Positions 1 to 13,500 of a stretch of DNA of 64,000 nt are shown here, piece after piece; position 1 is the first letter of the stretch, and every line of letters begins with the position of its first letter. Source of the DNA: Cruorifilaria tuberocauda (lineage: Eukaryota > Nematoda > Chromadorea > Rhabditida > Onchocercidae); contig JABVXU010000087.1 of NCBI GenBank assembly GCA_013365365.1, forward strand, positions 101,804 through 165,803, written 5' to 3'. The notes below the pieces were generated by a model, which was given only the letters and a program-made list of their open reading frames with translations, did no database searches and had not been told where the DNA came from. Made by a program: the position numbers and the translations under genes.

Positions 1-600
1 TAATATCCAATTACCACTGGAGTGCGAGAATTACACTTCCATTTAAACTTGAAATTGAGTTTTCGGAATTTTACGAGTGAATGATAACATTATGCATAGT
101 AATTTAATTCCAACAATTATATCAATGATTACTGTTCGTGTAGGTTGTGAAATAGGGAATGCATCGTTGATTTCTTTCTTTCTCCTCCTCCTTGTCCGAC
201 CTGTAGTCGTGTTTTTCGAATTGGCGAGACTTCTTACTGTTGCAGATTCCATATTTCAGTAATCGAATGATACCTAACGCTCTATATATAAATAAACCTC
301 TTGCCAAAAAAAGCTTTAGCTTCAATTATTATCTCATCTAATGCCATCAGAAACAATGCGGTTACCTAATGCAAAATCTTATCCTAGTTAGAATTTTTTG
401 TTGATAAGTTCAAGGACTTATTACTTCTGTTTGATGAAGCTTGTTGCGATAAATGTAGATTTTTCTAAAAATTTGCTTGTAATTTTATGTAAAAATTGCA
501 AAAGAAGTTCACATGTATAAAAGTATAAAGAGATGAGACAGTTCAAGCAGATTTATTATTACTTTCAGTTAAGATAAAGTAGGTTCTTGTGTACGGTGGG
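1..600. other. 5' flank of the SLC9C-type exchanger gene; no gene seen
   Basis: Only short overlapping frames of 60-70 codons on both strands, with no recognisable domain. Near the right edge an acceptor-like ttactttcag ends at 568, 32 bases before the proposed start at 601. An in-frame stop lies at 580-582, between that acceptor and the ATG. This fits a spliced-leader addition site with a short 5' UTR, but the leader itself is not visible in genomic DNA. Confidence 0.5.
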
Positions 601-3600
601 ATGCTCAAATCCTTGCAAGTATTTTTGTTCCCATTTTTGGCTCTTGTCATCGGTCTTGTATTAGATGCTACAAATCGTCGCATTCGATTTCTTCGTATAC
701 CAGATACTATTCTCATTTTTCTATTCGCACTTGGCACAAGGTTTTATTTTCAAATATCTGCCGAAATGTAATCTTACGGGTTGCCTCATTATACATATGT
801 TTGTAATAATGCCTGTAATTAGCATTTATTACTGTAGTACCTCACGTTTGTTTTAGTACCAGTTATTAATTAATCACGTCTTACTTTCTGTTTTTAATTC
901 TTCAACTGGTTTTGTTGAAAAAACTAAGATAGCAAGATGTATAATCATCACGAAACGAAATCTCAACTGCTCTGACTTTTGACATTACCTATAAGAGCGA
1001 TAAGTTAAAGTTAATGAATTGAAATTTATTGAATAATTTTATTCAAATTACGCATACTTTACTTCCAGAAATAATGCAATGTTTCAGTTTTATTCTTCAC
1101 TTATTCTTCCCACAAAATTTGATGGCACATATTGATGAAACGTATACGTGGAAAACCGTTGAACCAGGAATCGTTGTCGGAGTACGTTTATGATGTCAGC
1201 GATGATTAATGATTCAGTTTACTAAATTGTGCTTCACATGGGGATTCCTCTTTGGTTAAGCTATTTCGATCAGAATTTATTTTCATTCAGGTTCTTCTAC
1301 CACTGCTTATTTTTGAATCTGCGGTGAAAAGTAATTCACATTTGTTCTTTCGAAAACAATGGCTACTATTCGCATTAACCGCTACTGTATATTCATTGAC
1401 ACTAATACTATACACCGCTTTAATACTACCATTTTTACGGATTATGGATAATTGGAATATATTCACGGTTAGTATGATTCCACTCAAATAATTTATTAGT
1501 TTAAATAAAAATTGAAATTTAATATCAGATCAGAAAGGTCCGTATAACATTTTTACGTTATTGATTACATGACGTAGTTTTGATCTGTCCCCTTCGTTTC
1601 TTATCGAGACCAATTTCTATGAATTTTTTTCCATTTACTGTAATAATCGATATATGTTTAACTTCACTGCATTGTTTTATAAGTTTTGGTTATGTTACTT
1701 CTTTAAGCAAATTCTTTTAAAATAACGAAAATAGTTTTATTATTGATAGGGATAAAAATTGCATTATATGGCAATTTGTCTGCAAATAGCGACTCATGCG
1801 TATTCTTTGGCGCAGACTGTCATTACTTTATTGATTCATTTTAACTAGCACTCATTACTTGAACATTGATGGGTTAATTTTTATATTTAGTTCTTTTATT
1901 AAGTTTAGCCCATTTTACAATCTTTTTCCGCATATGCCATATCATTTGCAATGCGCATATAACTTAGCTATTATTTACAGCATTTTTCCCGCGGTTGAAA
2001 GAAATGGAGTAATTTATCTGAATAATGATAACTTAAGGTTATGCAGGTTATGCTGATGGGCTCAATTCTGGCTGCAACAGATCCCGTAGCAGTTGTTGCA
2101 ATCTTGGAAGACATCGGTGCTCCTCAACGTATTAAAATATTGGTTGAAGGGGAATCATTGCTCAACGATGGCCTATCTATTTTTGTCTATCAAATTCTTC
2201 GAAATTTCGTTTTGGTAGTTACTTTTTTGTTTGCAATTTTCTATTCGGATTTACTGCTAGTTCTTGAAAATTATCACTTCAAGCTCTTTTTCAACTTCAG
2301 AAGGAAGTAAATTTGCCATCATATCCGTACACTTTTGTACATTATGCAGCGATGTGCGTGAGCTGTATCATAATATCACCATTATTGGGATATACTAGTG
2401 CTCATATTACTGTTATGATCATACGGCATGGTATTAGTGAAGAGAAAAGGATTCAGGTTTATACTCTTCTTCCATGTTGCTTTTCATCTATTTTAACAAT
2501 GAGAATAATTGCTTTGCTACTTCATCCTATCTACTGTTTTTATGAGATACCTTCTCGTTGAAGGTTTTGCTCGAAGTAAACTATATTTTTTCAAGAGATC
2601 CATTTTTCTTTAAATAATTCTTGCTTAAAGTTTTTGCAGTTTCAGATGTTTTTGGTGATTTCGGTATATTTCGTATGGCAGTTAGGTGAAGTAACCAAAG
2701 GATCAGCCGCTGTGGCCACAGTATTTTACGGTATTACACTAAACTATCTTAGGTGATTCTTTTTTTGACCTGCAGTTTTATGATTCAGAAAAAATCAGTA
2801 GCGGGGTCTGATGAAGTTTTCTACAGTAAAAAAAAACTAGTTAGGAATATGAGCAAATTCTAACTGTTCATCAATTTTATATCACTTCAAAAAATTCTGA
2901 TGAAACTTTTAAAAATCCTTTTTGTTATGTATTGTCCGATTTGTAGAGAAAGATTAAATCCAAGAAGTGTAGAATTAACATTGCAAATTTGGACAGCATT
3001 CGGTTATTGGGCCAACTGCATCGTATTCATGTTCAGTGGTTATGCTATCGGTCTTCTGCTTTTCAATAATCCGGTTGAAGTGAATCGTTACATATCTTTT
3101 TTCTCTTTTACATTTTATAAGTAAAATTTCACCGACACGCCATGATTTCTTTTTACTATTCGTATTTGAGGTCTTCAAGTTTTTGAGTCATCGGATGGTG
3201 TAAGATAATAGACTGTATTTTGTTCATGAAGAAAGAAGTGTCAGGTCATGGAATATTTAGATCGATGTAATCTACCATCTAATTTCTGGCGTGCTGTTGT
3301 TTCCCATATCATTAGTGGCTCGCATGTTGGCGTTGATTGTATTTCGTGAAATATGGAATGCACTTGGCAGTTCTCACGTTGTCTATGATACTGATTACGT
3401 CCTTTTGGCGTATGGCGGTCTAAAAGGAGCATTGGCACTTCTGCTGGTACATGAATTCACTGAAAGTGTTGAGTTTGATCCGTATGCCCGTCGAGTTGGC
3501 GAAAAAGTCATTCTTTATGCGAGTTCCGCTGTTTTCGTCTGTTTGGTGATTCAGGTTAGTTTTAAATTAAGCGTTTTTTTTAAACAATTGAGGAATATGA

Positions 3601-6600
3601 ATAATTTTTGGTAAGTAACTATTCAGAATTTAAAATACTAAAAAATTACAGGGTATGACATTTTCACATATTACAAATCGTGAAGGTACTAATCGTCGAT
3701 CACGTTACATAAAAGATTCGGAGAAGAATGTAGAACGCCATCTGAATCGTACGTTACGCGCAAATATAGCAGCAATGCGTCGACAAGCTGATTCTTATCT
3801 TACAGAGGCTAATTGGACCGTTGTCAATGAGCAAATTGAAGCTAACGTTTTCAAAGTAAGTTTTTTGAACATATATATATATTCCTAAAAACAGAAGACA
3901 AATTTACTTTTCAAGTATTGAAGATCGTTTTAAGCTTTTATATATATCATCATTCTCGGTATGTCCTCCCCATACAAAAGTGACTGATCTATGATTTTCA
4001 GGGCTTTGCAAGTGATGTCGGACAATATTCACGAGTGCAGACCAGCATGTATGATGAATCGGTGAAAAGTATTGATAGTCAGTCGGTGGATGAGTCACTT
4101 CTTATGGTGTGTAATGTGTTTTCATTTTTCTACTCCATTTTGTCTATATAAGAGTTCCTTTTAAATTTTATCCATTTCGAAAGTATAATCTACTGAAATC
4201 TTTCATACTTGACCACAAGTTACCAGTGATTTCTCAATATAATCTTTTTTATTGGAATTAAGTACTAAGACAAATGACTTAAATTCCTGAACTGTAGAAG
4301 AAGGACGACAGTGACGTTTGTACAGGATACTATAGCATCCTTCTTGCTCGAGTATATAGCCTTTGGACTCTGGGCGCGATTTCCGGACGTGCAGCGCATT
4401 TAGTAATCGACCTCTTGGAACATGGTGTTGACGAAGGAAAGTTAACGTTAGATGATTTCTGCGAGCATTTGAATTCAGCCGATAACAAGTGGTACCATCA
4501 TGTCGAATTAAAGATCCTCACAGTGTTGCGGGTTATATCTTAAAAAACTACTTTAAGAACAGGAATATTCGTCGTACTTTAGAGGGGATAAAATAATTTT
4601 TGAAATATTGTCTTAGATACAATAGAATATCTCATTGAATTTTTAATATCAATTATATAATTTCATTTTCATTAAATGATTTATCATTATGATATCAAAA
4701 TATACCTAACTCAACTCTTCAAATTTTTAGTGCTGGATTGATACGGACACAAAACTGAACCGTCTAAATTGGACGGGAATTCCATTCTTGCCTTATCCAA
4801 TTCCCACTAATATTTCGATTTTGAAACCGGTCCGATCTTTGGAATGGTACGAGTTTAGCGATAAAAACCAAATTAATTCCTATCTTTGCTTCGTTAATTA
4901 AGAATTATTATTTAATATGCTTATCTTATATGCGTAATCGTCTGTTATGAGCTATTTCCTCAGCAATTATTTCCATTCGCGTTCTACATTTGTTCTGAAT
5001 TAACTTTTTTAAATTGAAGGTGGTGCATATTTTCTGCACTTTTGGCTATAATTCAGTCAATTTTGATTGCATTTGTTATTTTCTGGCAACCAACAGTTGG
5101 AACTGATGTCAGCTATTCAGTTCTGATGTTCACATTCCTGAGTGCTTTCATTTTTTTTGTTGAAGAAGTGGTACATTTTCATCGATTACGGAAACCAGCA
5201 TATCGATTGGTTGGTTTGCTAGTCAAGTTATTTATCAATTTTCTATGCTAACTTCATCCTAAAAGGTATCTTAAAATCCTAAAAGTGAAAATTGCTGGAA
5301 TCTGAGTCACATTACAACCAACCAACCAACATATAACCATGAATATTATCTGTTCAAAGAGTAATATTAACTAACTTCGTCAAGTTTTTACAGTTCCTAG
5401 AGGCAGTTAAAACCAATGATTTTAGGAATTAGATCGTCTAGATATGCGCTGCTTTCAAAGTATCAATCGGATTACTATCGAGTTCATCCTATTTCTTATT
5501 TATATATCTCTAATTGTCGGTATCTGCATCGTCTTATCAGTTATATTGGCCAAATATCCGAATGGTTCATGCATACAAGATAACGGACAGTGGAGAGTAT
5601 TACGTTAGCATTATCAATTCACCTTAGCTTTCTGGTTCTTTCGAGTTCCTCTATATTTAAAGAGAAAGAAAACATCCAGAGAAACTCAATTTGATAAGCA
5701 ATAAATCTCTCGTCTTTTGCATAAAGAATATAATATTTTAATCACTCCTTCAGTGTCTTTTCAGCACATTCACTATGTCTGTTTCAATCGTCTAAACTAT
5801 ATTTAAAAAATTGTTTTCAATTTACCAATATTTTATTGTAATATTATTCTGAAATCCTGATACCTTTAAATCCTTTTTTCTCTTTCTCTTTTTCTCATTT
5901 TCGTATTTTCAGGTGTATGCAATATGATGCGTTTTATACTTCTTTCATTTTTGGTACTTTTGACACTTTTGAAAATTGTACGCATCACACCACTCTTCAT
6001 TTTCACTCTTCATGAATCATTGTATATTGCTGGCGTATGTGCTATTTGTTATCTGCTTCAATCTATATGTTACCAGTTGCTTTTGCTTCTATTCTTACAT
6101 CAATTTGTATTTTATGAAATAGTTAATTTATTTCAGCTTCTACGTGTACGTATTCAGCTCTCAGCACTTTATTTTCTTCAATTCTTGCTCAGTCAACCAC
6201 CAGCAAAATTTACGTTTTTTCCGGGTGATTCCTACCATGTAGCATTAGGAGAACAAAAGCATTTGAACAAAATTGTGGACGCGCTGATCCGGAAAGCAAT
6301 GAAAAAAAATAAAGAAGTGCTTGATTTAATTACTGTCATTAAGACTAAACAAGCCATTCGAATGGCTGCACAAACACTCGAGCACACTATTGTTGATTTG
6401 CAAAAGTTAGTAGAAATTACTATTTCATAAGGAACCAATTTTTAACGTATTAATTTTCGAAGTTTATAAATATGAAGAAGTAGAGATAACCATAATAATC
6501 AATAACCAAGTCCGAAAGCTTTGAAAAACTTTTATATCCTAAAAATCTAATCAAGCTTCTAATCATGTGTAAATTACACGAACAATTCTATGCTCAAGAG

Positions 6601-9600
6601 CCTCCTTTTCATTAAATTAATTTCAAACTCTCGAAATTAAAATACTCATGAATTCAATGCGTAGCGATTTCCATTGCAGGCAAGGATTTTTGCACCACGA
6701 ATCAATGCAGCAGTGGGAACGCTCTTTGAATCGTTTGCGTGGTCGTGGTGAACGTCTAATTAATTCTCCAGATCCGAGTTACCAGGATGCTCTGGAATCC
6801 GTACATTGGATTCAAGCTATTGATAATCAAAAAAGGCACGACTTGATGGATAAATTGGTCAAATACCTTGAAACCCAATCAGGAATTGAACAGCCAAGTG
6901 GCCAATTGGTTCAAACATTCGGGAAGACAATGTATTTCATCAGGAAGGGTATTTGCAAGTTGGTTATCTATCTCTCTTTGTTTTTCTTCTCTATAAACTT
7001 AACTGACTATCTTTAACTAATTGTTTGATTTCAGCATTATTATTGATAGATATGATTGTTAATTATAGAGTAACCGAAATGACATTGTCGAGACGAGGAA
7101 GAGAGCATAAGCATGATTATTATGTATATCAGGGACGCTTTGTCGGGGAGCGGAATTTATTGGATAAAAATGATTTCGTTTGTTTTCTCTTGCCAAAAAT
7201 TCTTCAATATTTCGAAACTTCAATGAAAAGATCTTTTGATGAAATGAAGGGATCGATAAATCTAATGCAAACTTTGAAAACCAATTGTTCAAAATTTTTA
7301 ATTTCGCTTAGTGTAGGACCGATTAGACTTTAAAATTGGGGTAAAAAAAGCTTGCCATGGAATTAGTATAAATTTTCGTGTTTTCATAAGTGTTAAATTA
7401 GAAATTTCTCTGCTTCTGGTTAAAAAATATCTTCAGAAAATAATTGTGTTCTTTATTAAATCTTTTTAGCAATTCTTGCAATTTAATCATTTTTTTCTTT
7501 TAGCGACGCGAATCAGTGAAAAAACCCAAAGTGGAATATCGAACATCGACTGATTGTATATTGATTAAGGTTGATGAAGATACGATGGATATTATTCGCT
7601 CTTTTGATAGTTCAATCATAAGGACAATATCGCGGAGGGAGCAAACACGACGACTTATTTATGAACTAAAGGAACAACATGAATCGTCTGTTTTTTACTT
7701 TCATGAATTGATAATAATTTGCGTAGCTTATCATATTTGTTATATTAGTTTACTGGAGAGGGAAAGGATATATTGTCTCTAGTTGGAATAATATTTTTGA
7801 AATGAAAAATTTGATGAAATATATGCTCATCATATCTAGATTTACCTTAAAATTATCAAAATTTGATTTATAGGAATCCATATATCAAATTAATTAAAAC
7901 TAAAATAATGTTGGGTGATATTGCTGCAGTTTCGCCCTAATAACACTGGATGAATTCGAAAAATTGTACTCTAAACATGGATATTCGGTGGGTGGTCGAA
8001 TAGACATTGAAGTAGGGATTGGGAGGAAGCTTATCATCGGGTTCCGTGCGATGATTGTTGCTTTGAAACCTTCAACGAGTTTGGATGACCATTATCATAT
8101 TCTGGGACCAGCTGTTGTAACTCTAAAACCTGTTGGTGAAGATGTAAGATTCTTTTATTCGTGATAATATCGCGGGAAATTTAAAGTAGACAATATAGAT
8201 GATAAGTAATCCCGGAAAAAGTTAAGCCGTTTAAAACTCAGAAAACAGTACATTTTTTAGGAAGGAATGTTAGTCCTTATTGATAATGAGCGAAGTGCCG
8301 ATCAACCAACTTTGGATGTAGAAAGTAATATATCGTTAGAAACTGAAACGGAAGAGCCAGACAAGATGTCAAGGAAAAAGGTTAGTGCTAAAATATGTTC
8401 TATTGACCGTTCTCCTTTGGTAAAATCTTTAGTAGATCTCTGAAATTTTTATGGAAAAAATATTTTTCAAATTTACAGGGCAGTATCAAGAAAAGAATTA
8501 TATCAACAGCTTCCAGGACTGCGGTAATGACTCACATTCAACTAACTGTATTGAGCTGACGGTAGTATACTGATGAATTAATTATAGATTAGACATTTGC
8601 ATGGGAAAAGCATGGAAATATGAACTTATTAAAATATCAAAAGAAGTTTTAGAATGCATTTTTAGTGATTCTACAAAATTAAACTGCTTCATTTAGACAA
8701 CGCTTCCGATCTTTTTGGAGAAAGCTAAATCATCACTCGGAGAATTAGAAAAGGTAAAACTGAAATTAATTAGATCAGTTTCTTTGGTATGCAAATGCGA
8801 ATTTTATGAACATGATAATAAGTGATTGCCTCATGTTTCGCAACTCCATTAAGACAATGATAAGATTAGTGCAGAATTGTTTACAACAGAAACATTCATC
8901 AAACAAATTTAAAGTGAAAATATATTGGATGGTTGCATTCTCATCTGAAGTATGGCTTTTTTCAGGTTAAAATGGAAGCAAAAAAAATACAACCAACTTC
9001 GGAACGCACTCAAATGACGGGGAAGACAGAAGCGAAATCTGTAACGCAAATATCATTATTAGATGTAGCGAGAAGGAAGATATTAGAAACACAATCGGAG
9101 GAGGATAGTGGGAATCAAAGGAATCAACAGAAAAGTTTAGAAACTGCCGCAAAATTGAAAAAAACGATGGAAAAATCTATGCAACAGTACTTAGCAGCTC
9201 AGCACACTCAGGAAGAAAAATTCACAAGCACAAGTATTAAAAGTTCCAGTAGTGAAGGTATCAGAATCTATCTAATTTCAATATCGAAATATTCAGTCAT
9301 TACAAGCATCGCTGTAAAAGTTGTTTTTTTGAATTGATGTTTGAGCAATTTAAAAATCGTAGCATTTAATCGAGTTTTTTATATCGGTGCTAACTAATCA
9401 TTCAAATTAGTTTTGGTTTTGATGCTAAAATTACTTTTCATTCCCCAAATGGATCCATCAAATATTTACCAAACTTTTTTAATATCTCAAACTTATATCG
9501 ATTGTGAAAGTTAAATGAACAATGTCAGGAATAATACATCGTTTCTAATATGCTAAAATACGTATGCCTACTTATGAGCTATTTTTTCAGCTCCAGCAAA

Positions 9601-9604
9601 GTGA
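601..9604 (+). CDS. SLC9C-type (sperm-type) Na+/H+ exchanger with voltage-sensor-like and cyclic-nucleotide-binding-like domains
   Basis: Twenty-five exons join in phase to about 1340 residues: 601-740, 1088-1181, 1291-1467, 2047-2208, 2301-2456, 2646-2752, 2947-3073, 3261-3554, 3652-3855, 4002-4106, 4298-4531, 4731-4846, 5020-5221, 5426-5603, 5913-6034, 6137-6405, 6680-6948, 7035-7177, 7504-7685, 7930-8143, 8261-8380, 8479-8523, 8697-8753, 8966-9257, 9591-9604. The donors of exons 4 and 7 could each lie 6 nt further on. Residues 1-420 are the exchanger: LPLLIFESA, ATDPVAVV, ESLLNDG and GGLKGALAL are classic NHE motifs, with Lys where most NHEs have Arg. Residues about 640-800 are four hydrophobic segments; FFVEEVVHF resembles S2, and the S4 candidate has few basic residues. 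Residues about 960-1090 resemble a CNBD, with GRFVGERNLL as the phosphate-binding cassette and TSTDCILIKVD after it. The tail is charged and low-complexity. Domain order NHE-VSD-CNBD defines SLC9C exchangers, which move H+ out for Na+ across the plasma membrane. Substrate and tissue are inferred from the family. The gene is tail-to-tail with the BRICHOS gene. Confidence 0.85.
6035..6136 (+). other. Stop-free 102-nt intron in the exchanger gene
   Basis: A clean GTATGT donor follows 6034 and a TTATTTCAG acceptor ends at 6136. The length is a multiple of three and no stop occurs in the gene's frame. Retention would therefore insert 34 mostly hydrophobic residues, beginning VCAICYLL and ending EIVNLFQ, in the voltage-sensor-like region. 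T-rich introns often read as hydrophobic by chance, so splicing is the default model. Confidence 0.55.
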
Positions 9605-10565
9605 CCATCTATCAGAAAAAAAAGAAATTGGAATCAGTTACTAGGAATCAAAGAATTATGCATATGTTTTGAATTTTTAGTTCTAGAAAATTTGTTATTG
9701 TATGGAAGCTTCAAATTTTAATATATAAAAAAGAATCGAATTTGATTTTCCGAAATCACATTAACTGACTCTATCTGTTAAGTACTAACAGAACTGTATG
9801 TTTCCTTAACTGGTTTTATAACAGTGCTCTGGTGCATTCGAACTTAAGATAGTATTTAAAGTTAATCTACCGATGAATTCTCACGAAATCCTTTTTTTTT
9901 TCATGAATTACGTTAAATAAACGTATTTCCTATTAGCAATATGCAAGATATATATTTCTATCATACAAAGTTATACATTGTTCGGTCTTAAATGTCAGCA
10001 CATAAGCGAAACGATCTATCTTGTAAGCACATTGAATCTTTAAAATCTTTTCGCTCTAAATTCATGATAAATTGAACAATATTAAAAGCAAAATGTCAAG
10101 GGTTAAAATTTGCTAGTATGTCATGACTGAATTTATGATATTGTAAAAAGTTCTCTTCCTTACGAAATTTTAAACCTCAGCTTATGAGAAAGAATTAAAT
10201 ACTGCAAAAAATTCCAAAATATACTATGCATAATTACTGGATTTCATTAAACGAAATTTTGAGCTGAAAATTAATAAAAATGTCAGTCAAAAATGATAGT
10301 ATCTAATTTATCGGGCGGACCACATAATTTTGTTAACCGAAAACTTCTCCGGAACTTCGAGAAAGAATTATTCCAGTGAAAGACTAGAATTGGAAATGCT
10401 CTATCTAAATTTGACTTATATTTTGGTTTAGGTTAATCATTTATTTTTATGATATTTAAATGTTTGAGAGAGAGGATGGAAAGAAATTATGATGATAAAT
10501 TACACGAAATTGTGATATTTCTAATTGGCCGACAACATTTGCAATCTGATTGATAGTATTCCAAT
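9605..10565. other. Convergent intergenic spacer between the exchanger and BRICHOS genes
   Basis: AT-rich, with no coding potential seen on either strand. It should contain both 3' UTRs. An AATAAA at about 9914 could serve the plus-strand exchanger gene, and a TTTATT (AATAAA on minus) at about 10439 lies some 125 bases beyond the BRICHOS stop. These signals are common in AT-rich DNA, so they are suggestions only. Confidence 0.4.
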
Positions 10566-13500
10566 TCATCTTCCTGTCAAACTCCCTTGTTTATTCGATG
10601 AAAATTTTGGGTAGGACCAATGTCCACCTCGACCGTCAGGTGTCGATTGATATCTTTCCCACTCAGGAATATGAAGTCGGAAACAGTCCAGACGTCTGAT
10701 GCCAATACTTATGTCATCCTTATACTTTTGCAGTCGCTGAATAGCGTAATTCGGTAAACAGAAGTCGTAGCAATTCGAGCAACTTGAATCTAGAATATGT
10801 AAAATATCATTTAAGATATTATAATTATTTATAATAAGAAGTATCGCTGATATATCTAAATATATAGAAAAAAGAGAATGGATAGATGTTTCAATTAGAT
10901 ATGGAGAATTAAGAACTTTAATAGTGAACAAATACCGTATCAAAAAACTTGAATCTTGAATAACCTCTTGTATAGACTGTATGCTTCAATAAATACCATT
11001 TTGCATTTTGACAATTATCAATTTTATTCGTAAATTTACGTTCTGCATTTTTCGTATCGATTACTTCAGCGTGGTACTGCCAGTATTCTTGCCATCCATA
11101 TTCCGAATAAATCTTAAATGATCAACGAGAAGTCCTTTCTTTTAATTGTGAATTGAAATGAAAAGAAGCTCATCACCATCAACGAATATACCGAATGATG
11201 GACAAATTTTCAATAGAATTTTCCAAAAGTAAAGAACTGTTATTGTATTTAAATTATTTGAAATTAACAAAATTTCATTTGTTTATTCAGAAGTAGGCAA
11301 AAATATAAATCAATAACCTCAGAGGTTACAGACGAAAGTGCATCACGAAGAGCTGAGATATTTGGAATAGCGGAGCGATCAAGCGGCACTAGAAAGCATG
11401 CGAAATGTCTACCAGTGCTATCACTGAGCGCGTGATCCGCTACTGCTATATAACCCTGTAAATTTCAGCAAATCCGGTTAATAAACTGAAGACCGAAGTG
11501 CAATAATTGGCAGAAAATAAATAAAGAATAAAAAATATACCGTATCGAAATCGATAACACTGAACGAGTTGCTTCTAAATGGGACGTTGCCGATCAGTTC
11601 GAAGTGAACTTGTGATGAACTGTAGAAGATGATATGAAGTAGACTGGGAATCTGATTATTGACAGTGCCGGGCGCATGATGCTGGCACTTCTCGCATATC
11701 GGTGGATATAAGGATAACGTTCGTACCTGAATTTCTTTGTTTTCATTATGTTCTAACAGCAATGAAAATAGCTTTGAAATTTAAGCATCTAAAAGAGATT
11801 AATAAAACTAATAAAACAGTAGAAATATTGCAAAGCTCACTATTGCTTCTATGCTTAAGAGCGAAATAATCAATGTGTTGAACATGATCACTTCAAATAA
11901 CTGTAAAATTTAGTGATCATTTTGTTGTTTTTGTATAGGAATTATTGATAAATTCTGATGACAAAAGATTTTTCTTTCTTTTTTTGTTGTTTCAAAATCG
12001 TTTTATATTAAGAAAACAAAATTATTTTATTGATAAAATAGTTCGAACTATTCGAAAAAATGCATCTTGGAAAATTTTATCAGTAGAAATATCATTGCCG
12101 GAAATATTACTTACCGAATAAGAGCCAAATAAAGCGTTTAGTACAATACCGAGTAAAATGAAAAATAAAGTGAGAAGGAATAAAAATAATGACAAAAGGC
12201 AAATTAAACGAGGCGTACACGTCATATTCCTGAAAAAATTTCTTTTAATATTTTAAACATTCGTAAGAACTGACTCAGAATAACCTTCCCCTGCAGATTT
12301 GCTGTTCGCAAATAAAAGGAGTGCTTATTTTACTTATAACTCATTGATCTTCTCTTCTAGGAGGTAACTTCAAGGACCTTGCTCTGAAAAGCATCTCCCT
12401 CACAAATTGTACCACTCGTTCCCACACAGTGAGCAGCTCGTCGCCTGATTCCAAAGGAGATTTTGTGAAACCGGCAATTAATGAGGCGTCTGATCGCGGC
12501 TGTAATTTCAAACTGTTTCAAAATTTAAATATTTCTGATCAGCAATATCTTTTAGTATTTACGCATTCAGTAAAAAGTAATGTTTCAACATACCGCATAA
12601 ACATCAGCTGAATCATCCTGCTGTCCCATTTGCATACGTTTGTAGCTGTCCTTTCGAGAGAGTTTACTAAAACAGGCTATATTTCTAGATTCGGATGAAA
12701 CTGGACTGAAACAAGAAGAAATTAAAACACTTAAACTGTGGCCCAAAAGAAGATATCTTTGAAGTTGCTTAAAAAATTATTTGCAACGACTGTTCAAAAA
12801 GAATCTACGTATGATTTAATCACATATATTGTAAAAATAATGATATTTTTACAATCATTATTACTATTTCATTATTACCATTTCTTACTGTTATTAATAT
12901 CATTATCAATAGCGCCCTTGTAAATTAAATTTATCAGTGTGTTAGTGTGAGTTAATAAAGTGAACACGGAGAAATCCTATTGCACATTTTTAATTAAGAC
13001 GATGATAAGACTGATAAAGCCTTGCTTCGATATCGACGCAGTCAAGTCAAACAAATATGCATTATAAAATGTTTTCGTCATATCTTAACCGGACACGGGA
13101 ATCTCTGTTCTGCAGTTATTCTTTATAGTTAATCAGGTAAATAAACCTCTCTGCCGGTAGAGTCCCAAGATGCTGCCAGGTTTCCGTTTTCTCGCCGGTC
13201 GATGAAGGCAGTGTGTAAATAGTTTTTTGATGATCAATTGCAGTACCCATTTCATTGGCCATCGACCTGAATTTATGCAGAATTACAATTTGTTTTCATT
13301 TTCGAGACAGATTTTTCAATGTTTCAATTTTTATAGGAAAATATATAGAACCTTGTTGAGTCAAGGAAACCGACTTCCTTGTGACTAGATTTTAAGGATG
13401 AGAAAATTCCGGAATGCGTTTCTTCGCTCCGTTCTTGAATCAACGTTGTCCGTTGATGTTCGACACTTCTATCACTGTGTATCCGTTGTTGATTTAGGCT

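Noticed and set aside
13148..13164. 15-base match (ctctgccggtagagt) between a BRICHOS-gene exon and the hairpin at 29749
   Set aside because: Too short to argue for a shared origin; the exon copy is ordinary coding sequence.
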